A stretch of DNA of 64,000 nt from Prorocentrum cordatum (lineage: Eukaryota > Sar > Dinophyceae > Prorocentrales > Prorocentraceae), in the NCBI GenBank assembly GCA_963575745.1, contig CAUYUJ010020686.1, positions 59,339-123,338 on the forward strand, given 5' to 3'. The notes under the pieces are model-generated. The model saw only the letters and a program-made list of their open reading frames with translations. It was not told the origin of the DNA and did not search any database. Positions 20,985-32,189 of the stretch are shown in pieces. A program made the position numbers and the translations under genes. Each line of letters opens with the position of its first letter. Within the stretch, counting starts at the first letter, position 1.

Positions 20985-22340
20985 GTGCACGCGGGCACTA
21001 CTAGTACCGCGGTGCACGCAGGCGTGCACCATGGTGTACGCAGGCACTCCGGTGTACACGGGTGTTGTGGCGCACGCGTGTGTCGTTGCAACAGCAGCTG
21101 TAGTGTACACAGGCATAGTGAGTGTATGCAAGCACTGTGGTGTGCACGTCACAAGCCCCGTAGTGCACACAGGCGCCGTGATGTACACAATCGCTGTAGT
21201 GCTCGCTATGATTGTGAGGGTACGTTGTGCTTTATGTACCCACGAATAGATTCCTACTTCTTCCTCCTCCTCCTCCTCCCTCTTCATTTTCGTCCTCCTC
21301 GTCGTCGCCTTCCTTGCGCATACAGGGCGTGTTGTGCACACAGGCGCTATGTTTCACATTCGCTGTGGGCTGAAAATTTCCAAGTGTTCATCGGGCCAGG
21401 AAAGTCAATAGTCACAACCAGATCATACATGGAATATGATACATTCGGGCCCCCAGCGATTTCCCAGACGTTGGCTCCGTCGGGGCCGTAGAGGTGCACA
21501 CGAGGAGGAGGAGGAAGAGGAGGAAGAGGAGGAGGAGGAGGAGGAGGAAGAGGAGGAGGAAGAGGAGACGGAGGAGGAGGAGGGGGAGGAAGAGGAAGAG
21601 GAGGAATAATAAGATAGGTGTGTGCGCTGGTTGTGCGTGGTGCATCACGCAGAGCCGTTGGCGGTCTCCCGCGCGGCTTCCTGCAAGGAGCTTTTTCGAG
21701 ATGGTGGTGTGCATCTTGGCAGTGTATTTGGACAAAGAGCGCGGGCCCCGAACTGTCGACCCCATCGCGGGGTTCCTTCTACTCCTCGTGCTCCTCAGGA
21801 TGGTGCTGCTGTTCCTCCTGCTTCTCCTGCGTCTACTCCCTCGGTTGACGCCGCTCCGCGCGCCCCCAAACCGCGTGGTGTTCACGGGCGCCGTGGTGCG
21901 CGCAATTGCCATGACGTGCGCAGTCGCAATGGCGTGCGCAGGCGCTGTGGGCCCAACATATTCTTGCTTTCTTCGGGTCAGAAAAACAAGTGTTCACAAT
22001 CAGCTCAGCTATTCGATTCGTTCGGACCCCCGACGATTTTTCAGATTTTGGCTCCGTCGGTACCTTCAGATGTTCACAAGCTTTGAGCTCTGTGGTGTGC
22101 GCAGGCATTGTGGTGCACAGGGGGTGTTGAAACAGCAGTTGTGGTGCACGCGGGCGCCGTGGTGTGTGCGGACAGTGCGGTGTACAGAGGCGCTGTGGTG
22201 CACGTGGTTGTTATGGTGTGTACAATCGCCGTGGTGCACACACACATACCATTTTTGTAGCAGTCCTGGTGCACAAAAACATTGTAGTGTACAGGGCCCG
22301 TGTTGTGTGCGCAGGCATGGTGGGCCTGGACGGCGACGGC
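20985..22340. repeat. GTGCACACAGGCGCTGTGGT minisatellite with embedded segments
   Basis: Units of about 18 to 24 bases with core GTGCACRCAGGCG occupy 20985 to 21215, 21880 to 21950 and 22085 to 22330. Between them lie CTC-rich (21258 to 21300) and GGA-rich (21500 to 21608) tracts and a repeated 130-base segment (separate entry). Short Val/Cys/Thr open frames are repeat artefacts. Confidence 0.85.
21366..22081. repeat. Repeated 130-bp segment (two copies)
   Basis: The segments at about 21366 to 21500 and 21947 to 22081 match over about 130 bases. Both contain AAGTGTTCA, a CGGRCCCCCRRCGATTT stretch and TTGGCTCCGTCGG, each followed by GTGCACA- or TGTTCACA-type minisatellite. Identity is moderate. 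No coding capacity is shared. Confidence 0.65.
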
Positions 22341-22570
22341 GACAATGACGACGACGACGTAGGCAGCGCGCCTCGGGGGGGTGCGCGCAGCGGCCCCCGT
22401 TCCCGTAACCCCCCCTTCGACCACCCCTCCCCCGCAGGGTAACAAGAGACGGTGCCACGAGATCCCGCTTTACGCCACGTCCGTCCTTCGCCGGGGGCCC
22501 CGTCTGCTGCAAAGCTGCGCAAACTCGTGCGCGCATCGCTTCGTGAGACCTGCGCGAAAACCCGGCGTGA

Positions 22571-22726
22571 GCATCAAACATCGGAGGTCCGCGCGGATTT
22601 CTGGGATCTGTGCTGGACCTCCCCGGCGTCATTTCGGGTGCGCCCCTGGCGCGCTTCGCGCGCCAGGGAGGGGGGTCACCGTTGATTCAAAACTCCGCCC
22701 TGACCTCCATAGGTTCATGTTTATGC
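22571..22726. mobile_element. Foldback hairpin element, copy 3
   Basis: The left arm holds CATCGGAGGTCCGCGCGGAT then TTCTGGGATC; the right arm, reversed, CATAAACATGAACCTATGG then AGGTCAGGGCGGAG. The centre carries a small palindrome, GGCGCGCTTCGCGCGCC. The arms are diverged. Confidence 0.65.
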
Positions 22727-22745
22727 AAGTGTCACTCCATCCGTT

Positions 22746-22863
22746 GGAGGAGGAGGAAAAGGAGGCAGAGGAGGGGGAGGAGGAGGAGGAGGAGGAGGAG
22801 GAGGAGGAGGAGGAGGAGGAGGAGGAGGAGGAGGAGGAGGAGGAGGAGGAGGAGCAGGAGGAG
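22746..22863. repeat. (GGA)n microsatellite
   Basis: Nearly uninterrupted GGA triplets on the plus strand. From 22864 to 23260 no gene is recognised. Confidence 0.97.
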
Positions 22864-23263
22864 GGTGGCATGGCTCCTGGAGCTCAGTCCGGCCCGCCAG
22901 GGCCGATTTCGAATCGACCACTTCAACTCCATATCGATTCCTTCTGCCGAATATCCGATGCTGTTCCGACATGCCGCAGCTCCGATGCCGCTCGATGCTT
23001 GCATGCCGCCGTTGTGAACCCTGGCCCGGCCGAGCTGGTTGGAGTCTGACGCCGTGCCGCTGCGCCCCGATGCGTCGCGCGTTCTGAGTCGATCCGATCT
23101 CCCGACTCGATGCTGGGGTCAGGCTGCCCATGGCTGCCTCCTCTTCCTCCTCCCCTCCTCCTCCTCCCCCCCCCTGCTGCTGTTCTTTTGTGCTAATCGA
23201 CTGCAACGACCAGGCTGGGGTCACCTTCGATCCGGGTATCGCGGCGGGCCTCACCCTCACCAA

Positions 23264-23405
<142 letters not shown>

Positions 23406-23761
23406 CGGACGGGGTCAGGACGAGGACACGTCCGTTTCAGAGCGCTCTGGAGCGCTGTTCTCGGACTTCTCCAGGGCGCTCCGAGAAGGCCGCGGCGCCC
23501 GAGGCGCCCTCCAGACCTGCCGGACCTCAGAGAGTCTCCAGTTTTTCCTCAGCATCCTCAGCCGATTCTTATCCTCGTCCCTGCTGCGTCTTGCGCCAAA
23601 GCCGGGGGGGCATCGAATGCCGCGCCCCCCGGGGAGGCGCAGGCCCGCGCCCACCACTCGGGCGGCAGCGCGAGGCAGCGCGAAGCGGACGCCTCTCTCC
23701 ACACCGCCCGTGAGCGAGTGGGAGGGACACGTTTTTGTGTTTCTTTCGGGGGTGGACGGAC

Positions 23762-23935
23762 CTCCTACCAAGGATTGCAAAAAAACCAAGGATTGCAAAA
23801 AAAACCAAGGATTGCAAAAAAAGGATTGCAAAAAAAAACCCTTTTGCAAAACAGGATTGCAAAAAAAAGATTGCAAAAAAGGATTGCAAAAAAAACCAGG
23901 ATTGCAAAACCAAGGGTTTTTTTGTGCAATATTTT
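23762..23935. repeat. AAGGATTGCAAAAAAACC minisatellite
   Basis: About ten copies of GGATTGCAAAAAA with 13 to 20 base spacing, varying in A-run length and in an optional ACC. Confidence 0.92.
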
Positions 23936-24224
23936 TGTTGCAATCCTTCGGACACGTCTATTAAGGAATTGGCCGTTTTCGGTTCGCGAGAGGGCGTCGC
24001 GGCCGTCATTTCTGCGGGTCCGGGTCCGTCGGTTTCGGTCCCAGGCCGTTCTCACTGAGGGGAGGTTTCCGAAAGGGAGGTTTGTCCACCGCCGATTCTT
24101 GTTGTTGAATGATAGTTACTACACAACTATTATTGTTGGACTTCCCCCAGGCGCTTTGGCGCTTTCGCATCGGCGCCGGTTACGTTTTCATCGAAACTGA
24201 GGCTCACGCTCGAGAGGTTTGGGG

Positions 24225-24985
24225 GGGCGCCCAAACCACCCCCCCAAGAACAACAACGCTCCCGCTCGAGACTTCCTCCTTTTTTGCCCAGGGCCGGTGC
24301 TCTTGCTCGCCGCCGAAAGCCGTCGTCCCAACAAAACCAGCGCTCCCGCTCGAGACTTCCTCCCGTTTTACCTGGGACTGGCGCGCCACTCTTTCTCTCT
24401 TCGGCGCCGCCCCCAGCATCAACAACGCTTCCGCTCGAGACTTCCTTTCTTTTTTACTCAAGGCGGTGTTCCTCCTCGCCGCCGAGAACCGCCGTCCCGA
24501 CAAAACCAGCGCTCCCGCCCTAGACTTCCTCCCGCCGTTTTACGCTGGACTGGCGCCTTACTCTCTTTTGAATTGGCGCTTCTCCCAGCAAGAACAACGC
24601 TCCCACTCGAGGCTTCCTCCTTGTTTCCTCAAGACGGTGCTGTTCCTCGCCGTCGACAGCCCCCGTCCCGACAAAACCACGGCTCCCGCTCGAGGCTTCC
24701 TCCCTTCTTACTCAAGGTGGTGTTCCTCCTTGCCGCTGAAAACCGCCGTCCCAACAAAACCAGCGTTCCCGCTGGAGACCTCGTTTTGTTTTGGCTGAAC
24801 TAGCGCCCTACTCTCTTCAGCATTGGCGCCGCTCCCAGCGACAACAGCGGCCCTGCTCGAGTCTTCCTCCCTTTCTATTCAGGGCCAGGTCCTTGCCTCG
24901 CCGCCGACAGCCCCCATCCCCACCAAGTCAATCCTGTCGCTCGATACTTCCTTGTGCTTTACCCGTGGCAGGGGCTCTAGTGGCG
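24225..24985. repeat. GCTCCCGCTCGAGACTTCCT array
   Basis: Some eight units of about 75 to 95 bases. Each starts CAAAACCAGCGCTCCCGCTC or similar, continues GAGACTTCCTCC, and usually ends GCCGCCGAAAACCGCCGTCC. The same core opens the array at 25432 and 26600 and resembles CGCTTGAGACTCCCTCACC at the start of the composite repeats, so these may be one superfamily. Confidence 0.85.
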
Positions 24986-25185
24986 GTCTCGCATCGGCGC
25001 GGGCATGTGTTTTCGAGGCGGGATATGTTGAAATTAATCGGAGGTGTTTGCAAAACCTCATTGGGCCGGATATCTGGGAATGGGAATAGTGGATACCGCT
25101 ATAGAACAATAGTCCCCCATGATGGGGATGGTTATCATGATGGTCGCATGCTTCGTGTGGAAACATCGCGCATGAGGGTACAAGT

Positions 25186-25998
25186 ATTGTTATTGTTGTT
25201 GTTGTTGTTGTTGTTGTTGCTGTTGTTGTTGTTGATGCTGCTGCTGCTGCTGTTGTTGTGGTTGTTGTTGTTGTTGAATTCTCATTTCTGAAGAATAATT
25301 CTTGTTGATCCCCCCTCACTGGTGCATACTGTTTTTTCTCTATCCAAGTGTGCCCCTCGACGCTCGCACCCTGTTTTTTGACATGGAAAGTCTTCCTGCT
25401 CAAACTGGCCCCCTGGCCCCCGGGTTACAACAACAACGGCTCCCGCTTGAGACTTCCTTACAACTTAGCCAGGGCCCCCGCTCCCGCCGGAGACTTCCTC
25501 GCATTTTATTCAGGAATCGCGCTCTCGCCGAGGACTTCCTTACAATTTATTCAGGAATCGCTCTCCCGGCTCTCTGGAGTCGCGCTCTCGCTGGAGACTT
25601 GCTTGCAACTTACTGAAGAATGGCCTTGCATTGGAATTTCCTGCAATTTGCCCAAGCGCCGCGCTCCCGACACCCAGGCACCCAGGAGTCGCGCCCGTTG
25701 TGGCCCCATGTGCATGCCCTTCGTGGCCCCACTGTCGCCATTTGTATCCCCCTCACTGTCCTACGTGGCCCAGTTGCTACCCTCAGTGGCCCCATAGTTG
25801 CCTTCTGTGGCCCCGCATAATTTGCACTTCGTGGCTCCCGCTCGTTCGCGCTCTTCGTGGCCCCATACGCATTCCCTTCGTGTCCCCGCTGTCGCCCTTC
25901 GTGGCCTACTTCGTGCCCTTCGTGGCCCTGCTGTCGTTTTCTCTCGCTCTCGCTTTCGCTCGTCGTCGCCGTCGTCGTCGTCGTCGCGTCGTCTTCGA

Positions 25999-26048
<50 letters not shown>

Positions 26049-26330
26049 GTCCCCCTGTCCGTCCCTCTTGGGGTCGGGTCGACGGTCCGCGGCCGCCCCG
26101 CCGATCAGCGCTGCCGCTGGCCAGGCCGACGGTCCGCGGCCGCCCCGCCGCTTGCCGGGGCCCGGCCTGCAGGGAAGAAAGGTATACCCCCCAAAAGGGG
26201 TTCGATCGAAGACGAAGAGGGCGGGTATCGAGGGTTTGGGAAATACGCGTTATTGGACACTCGAGCATGTAAGGGCGAACAGTCTTAAAATGATTGTTGT
26301 TGTTGTTGTTGCTGCTGCTGCTGCTGCTGC

Positions 26331-26378
<48 letters not shown>

Positions 26379-26421
26379 CGTTCTTGTGGTTGTTGTTGTA
26401 GTTATTGTTGTTGTTGTTGTG
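25186..26421. repeat. (GTT)n-bounded composite unit 1
   Basis: Order: (GTT)n at 25186 to 25276; a segment with TTCTTGTTGATCCCCCCTC and CTCGCACCCTGTTTT (25285 to 25400); GAGACTTCCT-type units with TTTATTCAGGAATCGC spacers (25430 to 25620); a CCCTTCGTGGCCCCACTGTC minisatellite (25690 to 25935); (CGT)n (25965 to 26045); two copies of GACGGTCCGCGGCCGCCCCG (26078 to 26150); a closing segment with GATCGAAGACGAAGAGGGC; then (GTT)n again (26291 to 26421). Confidence 0.82.
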
Positions 26422-26439
26422 ATTGCAACCGTATTTTAT

Positions 26440-27178
26440 ATTATATATTAATCCTTGTTTAAAAAAATATGTTTTGTTGATCTCCCCTCCGGGGCACATT
26501 GTTTTTTCAATTGAAGTGCTCTTCCCAGGGCTCGCACCCTGTTTTCCATTATGGAACGTATTGATTCTCAGAGTTGTGTCTTTGGCCCCCGGTTTGCAAC
26601 AACAGCGGCTCCCGCCTAATACTTCTTCACAATTTATTATCAAATCGCGCTCTCGCGCTGGACCTTCTCACAGTGTATGCAGAAATCGCGCTCTCGCGTG
26701 GGATCTCCTGACAATGTATCCAGACGCCGCGTTCGACACTCGGGAATCACGCTCTCGCTTTGGCCCATCTCACGATTTAGTCGGGAATCTCGCTGTCGCT
26801 CGAGATGTCTCTGCGATTCATGCAGGACGCACGCTTCAGCAACCCGCCTGTTCGACCTGGCCGCTTGGGCCCGCCTTCCCGACCCGCCTGTTAGGGTCTA
26901 CCCGCCCGATCTGTCCGTCTGCTTCTGCTCCTAGCCCCCCGCCGGCGAATTTTTCTCTCGTGCTACATCCTCCTCCCTCCCCCTTTGGTCCTTTCTTCCA
27001 TCCGTCTCCTCTTCCCCTGCCGGGCTGCGTGAAATACACGTAGCAGGCAAGACAAATATACCCCCAAGGGAGTACGATCGAAGACGGAGAGGGCTACGTG
27101 CGGACTGGCCCCCGAGCAGATAGAAGCGAACAGTCGTAAACTGATTGTTGTTGTTGTTTTGTTGTTGTTGTTGTTGCT
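26440..27178. repeat. (GTT)n-bounded composite unit 2
   Basis: Same order as unit 1 but shorter: TTTTGTTGATCTCCCCTCC, CTCGCACCCTGTTTT, the GAGACTTCCT-type array with ATCGCGCTCTCGC spacers (26598 to 26815), a short pyrimidine-rich part, the closing segment with GATCGAAGACGGAGAGGGC and GCGAACAGTCGTAAAC, then (GTT)n at 27142 to 27178. The CGTGGCCCC and CGT parts are missing. Confidence 0.8.
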
Positions 27179-27824
27179 GCTGTTTTTTGTTTGCTCGTTT
27201 CGTTTTCGCTGTTGTTATTATTGTAATTGCCTCCGGCCAGTGCCGCCGATCCGGGGGGCTCCAGATTCGATGATCATCGCGGCTCTGTGGCCTCCTCCCT
27301 CTTCGATTCTTCTGGTCCTCTTTCTTCTCTTCTGGGGGGGTGCCTGGAGCGGTCCCGGGGAGGGTCCTGGGAAGGTTCCGACGGCGAGGGTCCTGGGGGC
27401 GGCAGCGGCTAGATCAGAAGGGGGGTCCCTGGGACCCCCCGAAACAGCTTGGGGATGCGCAAATCATTCCGAAAACGCCAGGTGAGGGACCGCCCCCCCT
27501 TCCCCCCCCCTCGCTCGCTTTGCTTTTCGCTGTCGTTCTTATTTAATCGCTTCGGTACATCGCCACCGGGTTCCTGTTCAAAGCGTTCCTTTGCAAGCAT
27601 TTCGTCTTCGGCACCGCCTGATTCCCGGGCTCTGCCCTCTCTTGGCTTTGACGTGAGGCCCCTCCTTCTGCCTTCCCCCCTCTGTCAATTAAAGCTGTGC
27701 GCGGCCCGCTTAGCTTCGACCGGAAGAGGTGCGCTCTCGACCCGCGGATCAAAACAAATCTTCTTGAATCGCTTCGCTCACTCCGTCAGCCCATTTTCGC
27801 GCACCTGGAGGCAGTGCACAGGAA
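27179..27824. other. No gene recognised; one dispersed motif
   Basis: Holds the CCTCCGGCCAGTGCCGCCGA motif at 27231, shared with 8822, and a G-rich stretch at 27335 to 27435. No coding sequence is recognised. Confidence 0.5.
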
Positions 27825-28150
27825 ACTCTTGGGCGTTCTCCGAGGCTTCCGGGGACGTCTTAACCTGGAGACTTTTTGGGGTTCTTGGGGGCCTTTTGGC
27901 GGCCTCCGAGGTGTCGGGAAACCGAAAAGGTTGAAACGCCCAAATCTGTCCAAAACTTCCGGGAAATCGATGACTTTTACCTCTAGGGGCCCTCTTGGGA
28001 GTGTTTTTTTGGAAGCCTCTTAGGGCGCTTGGGGGCAATCTTGGGCATCTTGGAGCGATCTTGTGGCATCCCGGAGCCCTCTTGTTTTATCTTGGGGGCC
28101 TCTTCGGGGTCTCTTGGCCCTTCTTGGGGGCTTCTGGAGGGCCTCGAGAG
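27825..28150. repeat. Degenerate CTTGGGGGCCTCTTGG minisatellite, locus 2
   Basis: Same repeat class as 9446 to 10010: units of 15 to 20 bases with TCTTGGGGGCC or CATCTTGGAGCGATC variants. Confidence 0.7.
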
Positions 28151-28333
28151 CGGCGCCCATCCGACTCGACCCGGCCGGGGATCTCTGACCCGAACCGGCC
28201 GGGGACCGCCCGGGGTACTTTTCGTCCGGGGACCCCCAGGGGCCGCTCCGCGCGGGCGCGAAGTAGAAATATTGTACGCAGTTACCGGAGATCTTAGCAT
28301 GCCTCTGGCCCGTTGGCCTGGCGAGTTTTTTTT

Positions 28334-28475
28334 TGTTTTTCTCGACGACGACCACGACGCCCCGGTGTCTCGGATCGGCGCTGCCCCCCCCGTTGGCGGC
28401 GCCACCGGCGCCACCAAGGCCGAGCTCCGCGCGACCTCAGAACTTTGATGTATTTTTCTAGACGACGACGAGGAC
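28334..28475. mobile_element. Foldback hairpin element, copy 4, between direct repeats
   Basis: GTCTCGGATCGGCGCTG on the left and, reversed on the right, AAAGTTCTGAGGTCGCGCGG match the foldback family. Near-identical 23-base direct repeats (TTTTTCTCGACGACGACC... near 28336 and TTTTTCTAGACGACGACG... near 28452) lie outside it. They may be target duplications, unusually long, or an older duplication the element entered. Confidence 0.55.
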
Positions 28476-28875
28476 CTTTCGTGTTCCAGAGGGTGCCGCC
28501 GAGGGCCACGCCGTGCACTGGCGAGGCGCTGAACGGCCGCATCAAGGTCACCATAACAGGTGACCTCACGCCGCAGGCCCGAGGGCGCGGACTAACCTGT
28601 CTCCTTTCTCCTCCTTTTCCTCTCCTCCTCCTCCTCGGTGCCCCTCTCGACAGTTAGACAATATGAATACCAATCTCCTCTCTCTCTCTCTCCCATGACT
28701 GCGTGCGGGAGGTATCCTGCCCCCTCCGCGTATTGATTTCGAAAGGTGTTTTTCCTTATGAGTTTGTGCATTCCGATGGCTGCCGTTTTCCCAAATGGTG
28801 CTCCCGCTGCAGCGTGGGCCTCATTTTCGAATCGGCGTTTTGCTCCCGTCGTTCAGAAAGGCGTTCGCGTTCCAG
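28476..28875. other. No gene recognised
   Basis: CTC-rich DNA at 28597 to 28640 and (CT)n at 28677 to 28693; otherwise no recognisable feature. Confidence 0.5.
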
Positions 28876-28879
28876 CGTG

Positions 28880-29480
28880 GACCACTGTCTGGATCCCACA
28901 GGTCCCACAGTTCTCGCAGGTCTCGCTGGCCCGACAGGTCCCACAGGTCCCGCAGGATTTATAGGTGATGCTGGTCGTCCCACAGGTCCCGCAGGTACCA
29001 CAGGTTCTGACAGGTTCCACGGGTTCCGCATGTCCCCCAGGTGTCGAAGGTCTCTCAGGTTCCACAGGTCTCACGGGTCCGACAGATCCCGCGTGTCCAA
29101 CGGCTCCCACAGTTGTCGCAGGTCTCACAGGTCTGGCAGAGACCTCCCAGGTCGCACAGGTCCCACAGGTCCCGCCGGTCCCACAGGTCCCACAGGTCTC
29201 GCAGGTCTCGCAGGTCTCACAGTTTCCACGTGTCCCACAGGTCCCGCAGGTCCCACAGGTGTCGCAGGTCCCACAGGCCCCAGGTCACAGAGGTCCCTCA
29301 GGTCGTACGGGTCCCACAAGTCCCGCAGCTCCCACAAGTTCGTCAGGTTCACGGTTCCCACCTGCTCCGCAGGTCCCAGAGGTCCTACAGGTCCCACAGG
29401 CCGCAGAGGTCCCACAAGTTCCACATGTCCCGCAGATCGTACAAGTCCTACAGTTCCCACCTGCCCGAAAGGTCCCGCAG
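28880..29480 (+). repeat. CCCACAGGTCCCGCAGGT minisatellite reading as Gly-X-Y
   Basis: About 65 imperfect copies of a 9-base unit, CCCACAGGT or CCCGCAGGT. In the forward frame opening at 28703 (271 codons) it reads Gly-Pro-Thr and Gly-Pro-Ala triplets like a collagen domain, in blocks near 28890 to 28980, 29140 to 29280 and 29365 to 29470, with frame-breaking interruptions between. The other two frames are also open. There is no signal peptide or flanking domain, so I call it a repeat first and a collagen-like gene only as an alternative. Confidence 0.8.
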
Positions 29481-29810
29481 GTCACCTTGGCTGCTATCAG
29501 CGTGCTTTGCTGGGTTAATGGGGTTCCAGGTCGGCTATGACACGCGTCTGCGGATAGAGAACATCAGCGCAATGGGAAGGGATGGGAGGGAGGGATAGGA
29601 TGTCAAATGTGGCTCGCCTATTACAGGTTGGTCCTCCCGTTGCTCCCGTTTGGTTGGTGCATCTCGCCGGCATGAGGTCATTCGTGCTTCATGTTCGCTG
29701 GTATAGAAAAAGAAATCTCATGTGACCCGAGCGCACCTAGCTTGCCTCTCTCCTTCTTCTCTTCTCCCTTCTCTCTCCTCCTCCTTCTCCTCCTCCTCCT
29801 CCTCCTTTAT

Positions 29811-30760
29811 CGCTGCTGTCAACTCCTTTATAGGGACGTTCGTATCCAGGTCTCCTTCGGGGGTGGTCGGGGAAGCTCGTTCCAGGTCTCTCGGGGCATC
29901 AAACAGGGATGTCTGCTCTCAGGAACGCTGTGCGCGATCATCGTCGACCGGATCCTTCGTATGTTTTGCTCTCGTCTTCCTCGGTCTGTTGGCATTGCAG
30001 CAGCCGTTGCCGATGATATGGGAGTTGGCACAGCTGATATGGTGGAGGCCCTGACTGCCTGTATTCCTGCCCAAGTGTGTGGTCGTGGCGGTGAAGGGTA
30101 CAGATGGCCAGGAATTTGACGTGATCCTGTTGCAACGCGGGCTTGCGGGGGAATGTGGCAAGTGCTTGGGGATTTGGGTAGGGAAAGACTCGGACACGAA
30201 ACGCCGGAAGGGTCCTGCCAATAAGAGTGTTCGACGAGCCTGAGAATGCAGTGCCCTGGAGTTCGACCTCTTTCAGTTTGTGCTGCGGTATAACGTATGT
30301 ATATGCCTTCACGTGCATGAGCTATGTCGCCCGTTTCATATCGCTCTCCGAGTTTGCCTTATCGCAAGATTATCGTGCCTTTCAGATCGTCACCGAGGCT
30401 CTCCGCAATGTAATATCCGTGAACTCCTTTATGACCTCCGACGTACCGGCCTGGCAGTTCGTGCAAGGCACCTCTATTGCATGACGAGAGCGGCTATGTA
30501 TCGAGCAGCCCTCCACTCCAGAACGTTCCAATAAGTAAGTGGTCTGATACATGCCATGGACGGCGCCGACGAGTGTGTATGTCTCTGGGAACGGACCTCC
30601 TGGTACAGGCAGACAATGTTTTACCACATGCGCGAGAATTTGAAGCTCCTGCAGTCCCTGCCCGATGTACCCACGCTCGGTGTGAATCAGATCCAGGCGA
30701 AAACCGAGACGTTTTTTGGAGAAGCACATGCAATCATAGCTCCTGTGACGCTCTGATGCG
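29811..30760 (+). pseudogene. LINE-type reverse transcriptase fragment, frameshifted
   Basis: The forward frame at 29811 reads VSRGIKQGCLLSGTLCAIIV then DRILRM and AAAVADDMGVG, the Gly-x-x-Gln-Gly-Cys-x-x-Ser block and a catalytic x-Ala-Asp-Asp. The frame ends at 30119, but from about 30069 another frame continues LPKCVVVAVKG and GKCLGIWVGKD, the Leu-Gly-x-x-x-Gly step after the palm. From 30240 two more frames give FVLRYN, SYVARFISLSEFALSQDYRA and TRAAMYRAALHSRTF, as in the thumb region. The family differs from the LINE at 14690. At least three frame changes make it a pseudogene. Confidence 0.72.
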
Positions 30761-30984
30761 TCGGGCCCCGCACTTTCGGCCAGAAGTGATGCAGACTCAG
30801 GACATGCAGCTCAGGAGGCCCGTTCTTCCTCTTCTCCCCCGCCTTCCCCCTGTCCTTCCTGTCTAACACCCCGGCTCTGCTCGTGCCTCCGTCCTCCCCC
30901 TGCCTTCGCCCCCCGCAGCCCCCGCGCGCGACAGCGGCGATACATTTTGCTCTATCATGCACGTTGTGTTACGGCTGCAGACTG

Positions 30985-31385
30985 CGGGAGGAGGAGGAGG
31001 AGGAGGAGGAGGAGGAGGAGGAGGAGGAGGAGGAGGAGGAGGAGGAGGAGGAGGCCGGGCCGCGTGTGCCGCAGCTCGCCCGGCGCAGCTCTGGCGGCGC
31101 CGGCCAGGCCTGCCCGCCCTTGCGGAGAGGCTGAGGGTGGATCGTTGTCTCCACCGGTTCTCTTTGGGTGTGTAGCACTCCTCCTCCTCTTCCTCTTCTT
31201 CCTCCTCCATCTCTTCCTCCTCCTCCTCTTCCTCCTCCTCCTCGTCTCTCCTCCTCCTCGTCTCTCCTCCTCCTTCTCCTCCTCCTCCTCCTCGTCCTCC
31301 TCCTCCTTCTTTTCCCCATCCTCCTTCTGTTACGCCTCCTTCTCCCCTTTTCTCCTCCTCCTCCTCGTCCTCCTCCTGTTCTTTA
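30985..31385. repeat. (GGA)n followed by (CTC)n tracts
   Basis: GGA triplets on the plus strand at 30985 to 31053 and CTC/CTT triplets at 31173 to 31380, separated by about 120 bases of GC-rich DNA. Opposite purine polarity would let the tracts pair as a long imperfect hairpin. Confidence 0.93.
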
Positions 31386-32015
31386 TCCTTCGTTCATGGC
31401 GCATGTTTTTTTTGACGGTCTTGCCGTCTGTGTTTGGGGGATCGCGGGTCCGCCTAGGCCCTTTCCCCTTCCTCTTCCCTTTCTCCTGCTTTTGCTGCTG
31501 CAGGGAGGGGAGCGCCGCAGCATTTGTGGCGTCGGCGACAGGCTAGAAACGGCGGTGACCCCAGCGTTGTTGTCGTCGCTGTCGTCGTCGAGTCGAATTG
31601 CAAACGGCTCTGCTATTTTGTTTTCTTCTCGGAGTGTTCCCGTGACTCACGACAGGACGCTAGTTCGAAACACTGACGGGAACCTGGTCGCCGTCGCAGG
31701 CGAGTCAGTGCCTTCGACCATCAACATTTTGACCAGTCGAGGTTTGGTCCATTGGCCGTCCCATCGCCATGAAAAAGGTGATTCGCCGAAAGGCCCGCTC
31801 TCGCGGGGGGCTGCGCACCTCGGATCCGCTGGTCGCGAACCTCGAGGCCATATTCGCGGACATTCTGTTCGAGGTTGAAGGGGCCGCTGGCGGCCGCGCT
31901 ATGACGTGCGAGCGGTCGGCTTTCCCCGCCGCGGCTGAGGCGGATCGAAAACTTGGCAATGAAAGTGCCATTCCTATAGGGTATAACTTCAATGCACCGA
32001 CGCCCGCAAATGTCT
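31386..32015 (+). other. Unassigned; weak coding-like frame
   Basis: A forward frame (31769 to 32374) reads SDPLVANLEAIFADILFEVE before entering a minisatellite. No domain is recognised. The 31386 to 31760 part has no recognisable feature. Confidence 0.3.
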
Positions 32016-32019
32016 CTCA

Positions 32020-32180
32020 TGGCGGGGCCACTGCGGCGAGGAAACCTGGCGCTGCGGCCGCCGCGACGGGGAAACCTGACGTCCCGGGAATTGCGGCGGG
32101 GGCACCTGACGCCGCGGGTGTTGCGGCGGGGCAATTTTGCGCTGAAGTGGTTGCGTTGGGGAAGTTTGGTGCTATAGGAA
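32020..32180. repeat. GCGGCGGGGAAACCTGACG minisatellite
   Basis: Five to six imperfect units of about 27 to 30 bases with core TTGCGGCGGGGCAACCTGAC. The second forward frame reads Leu-Arg-Arg-Gly-Asn-Leu repeats. Confidence 0.85.
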
Positions 32181-32189
32181 GGTTGGCCG

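Noticed and set aside
22045-22062. ATTTTGGCTC, similar to the leader 3' half
   Set aside because: Followed by CGTCGG, not AAG, and it belongs to a repeated segment whose other copy reads ACGTTGGCTC.
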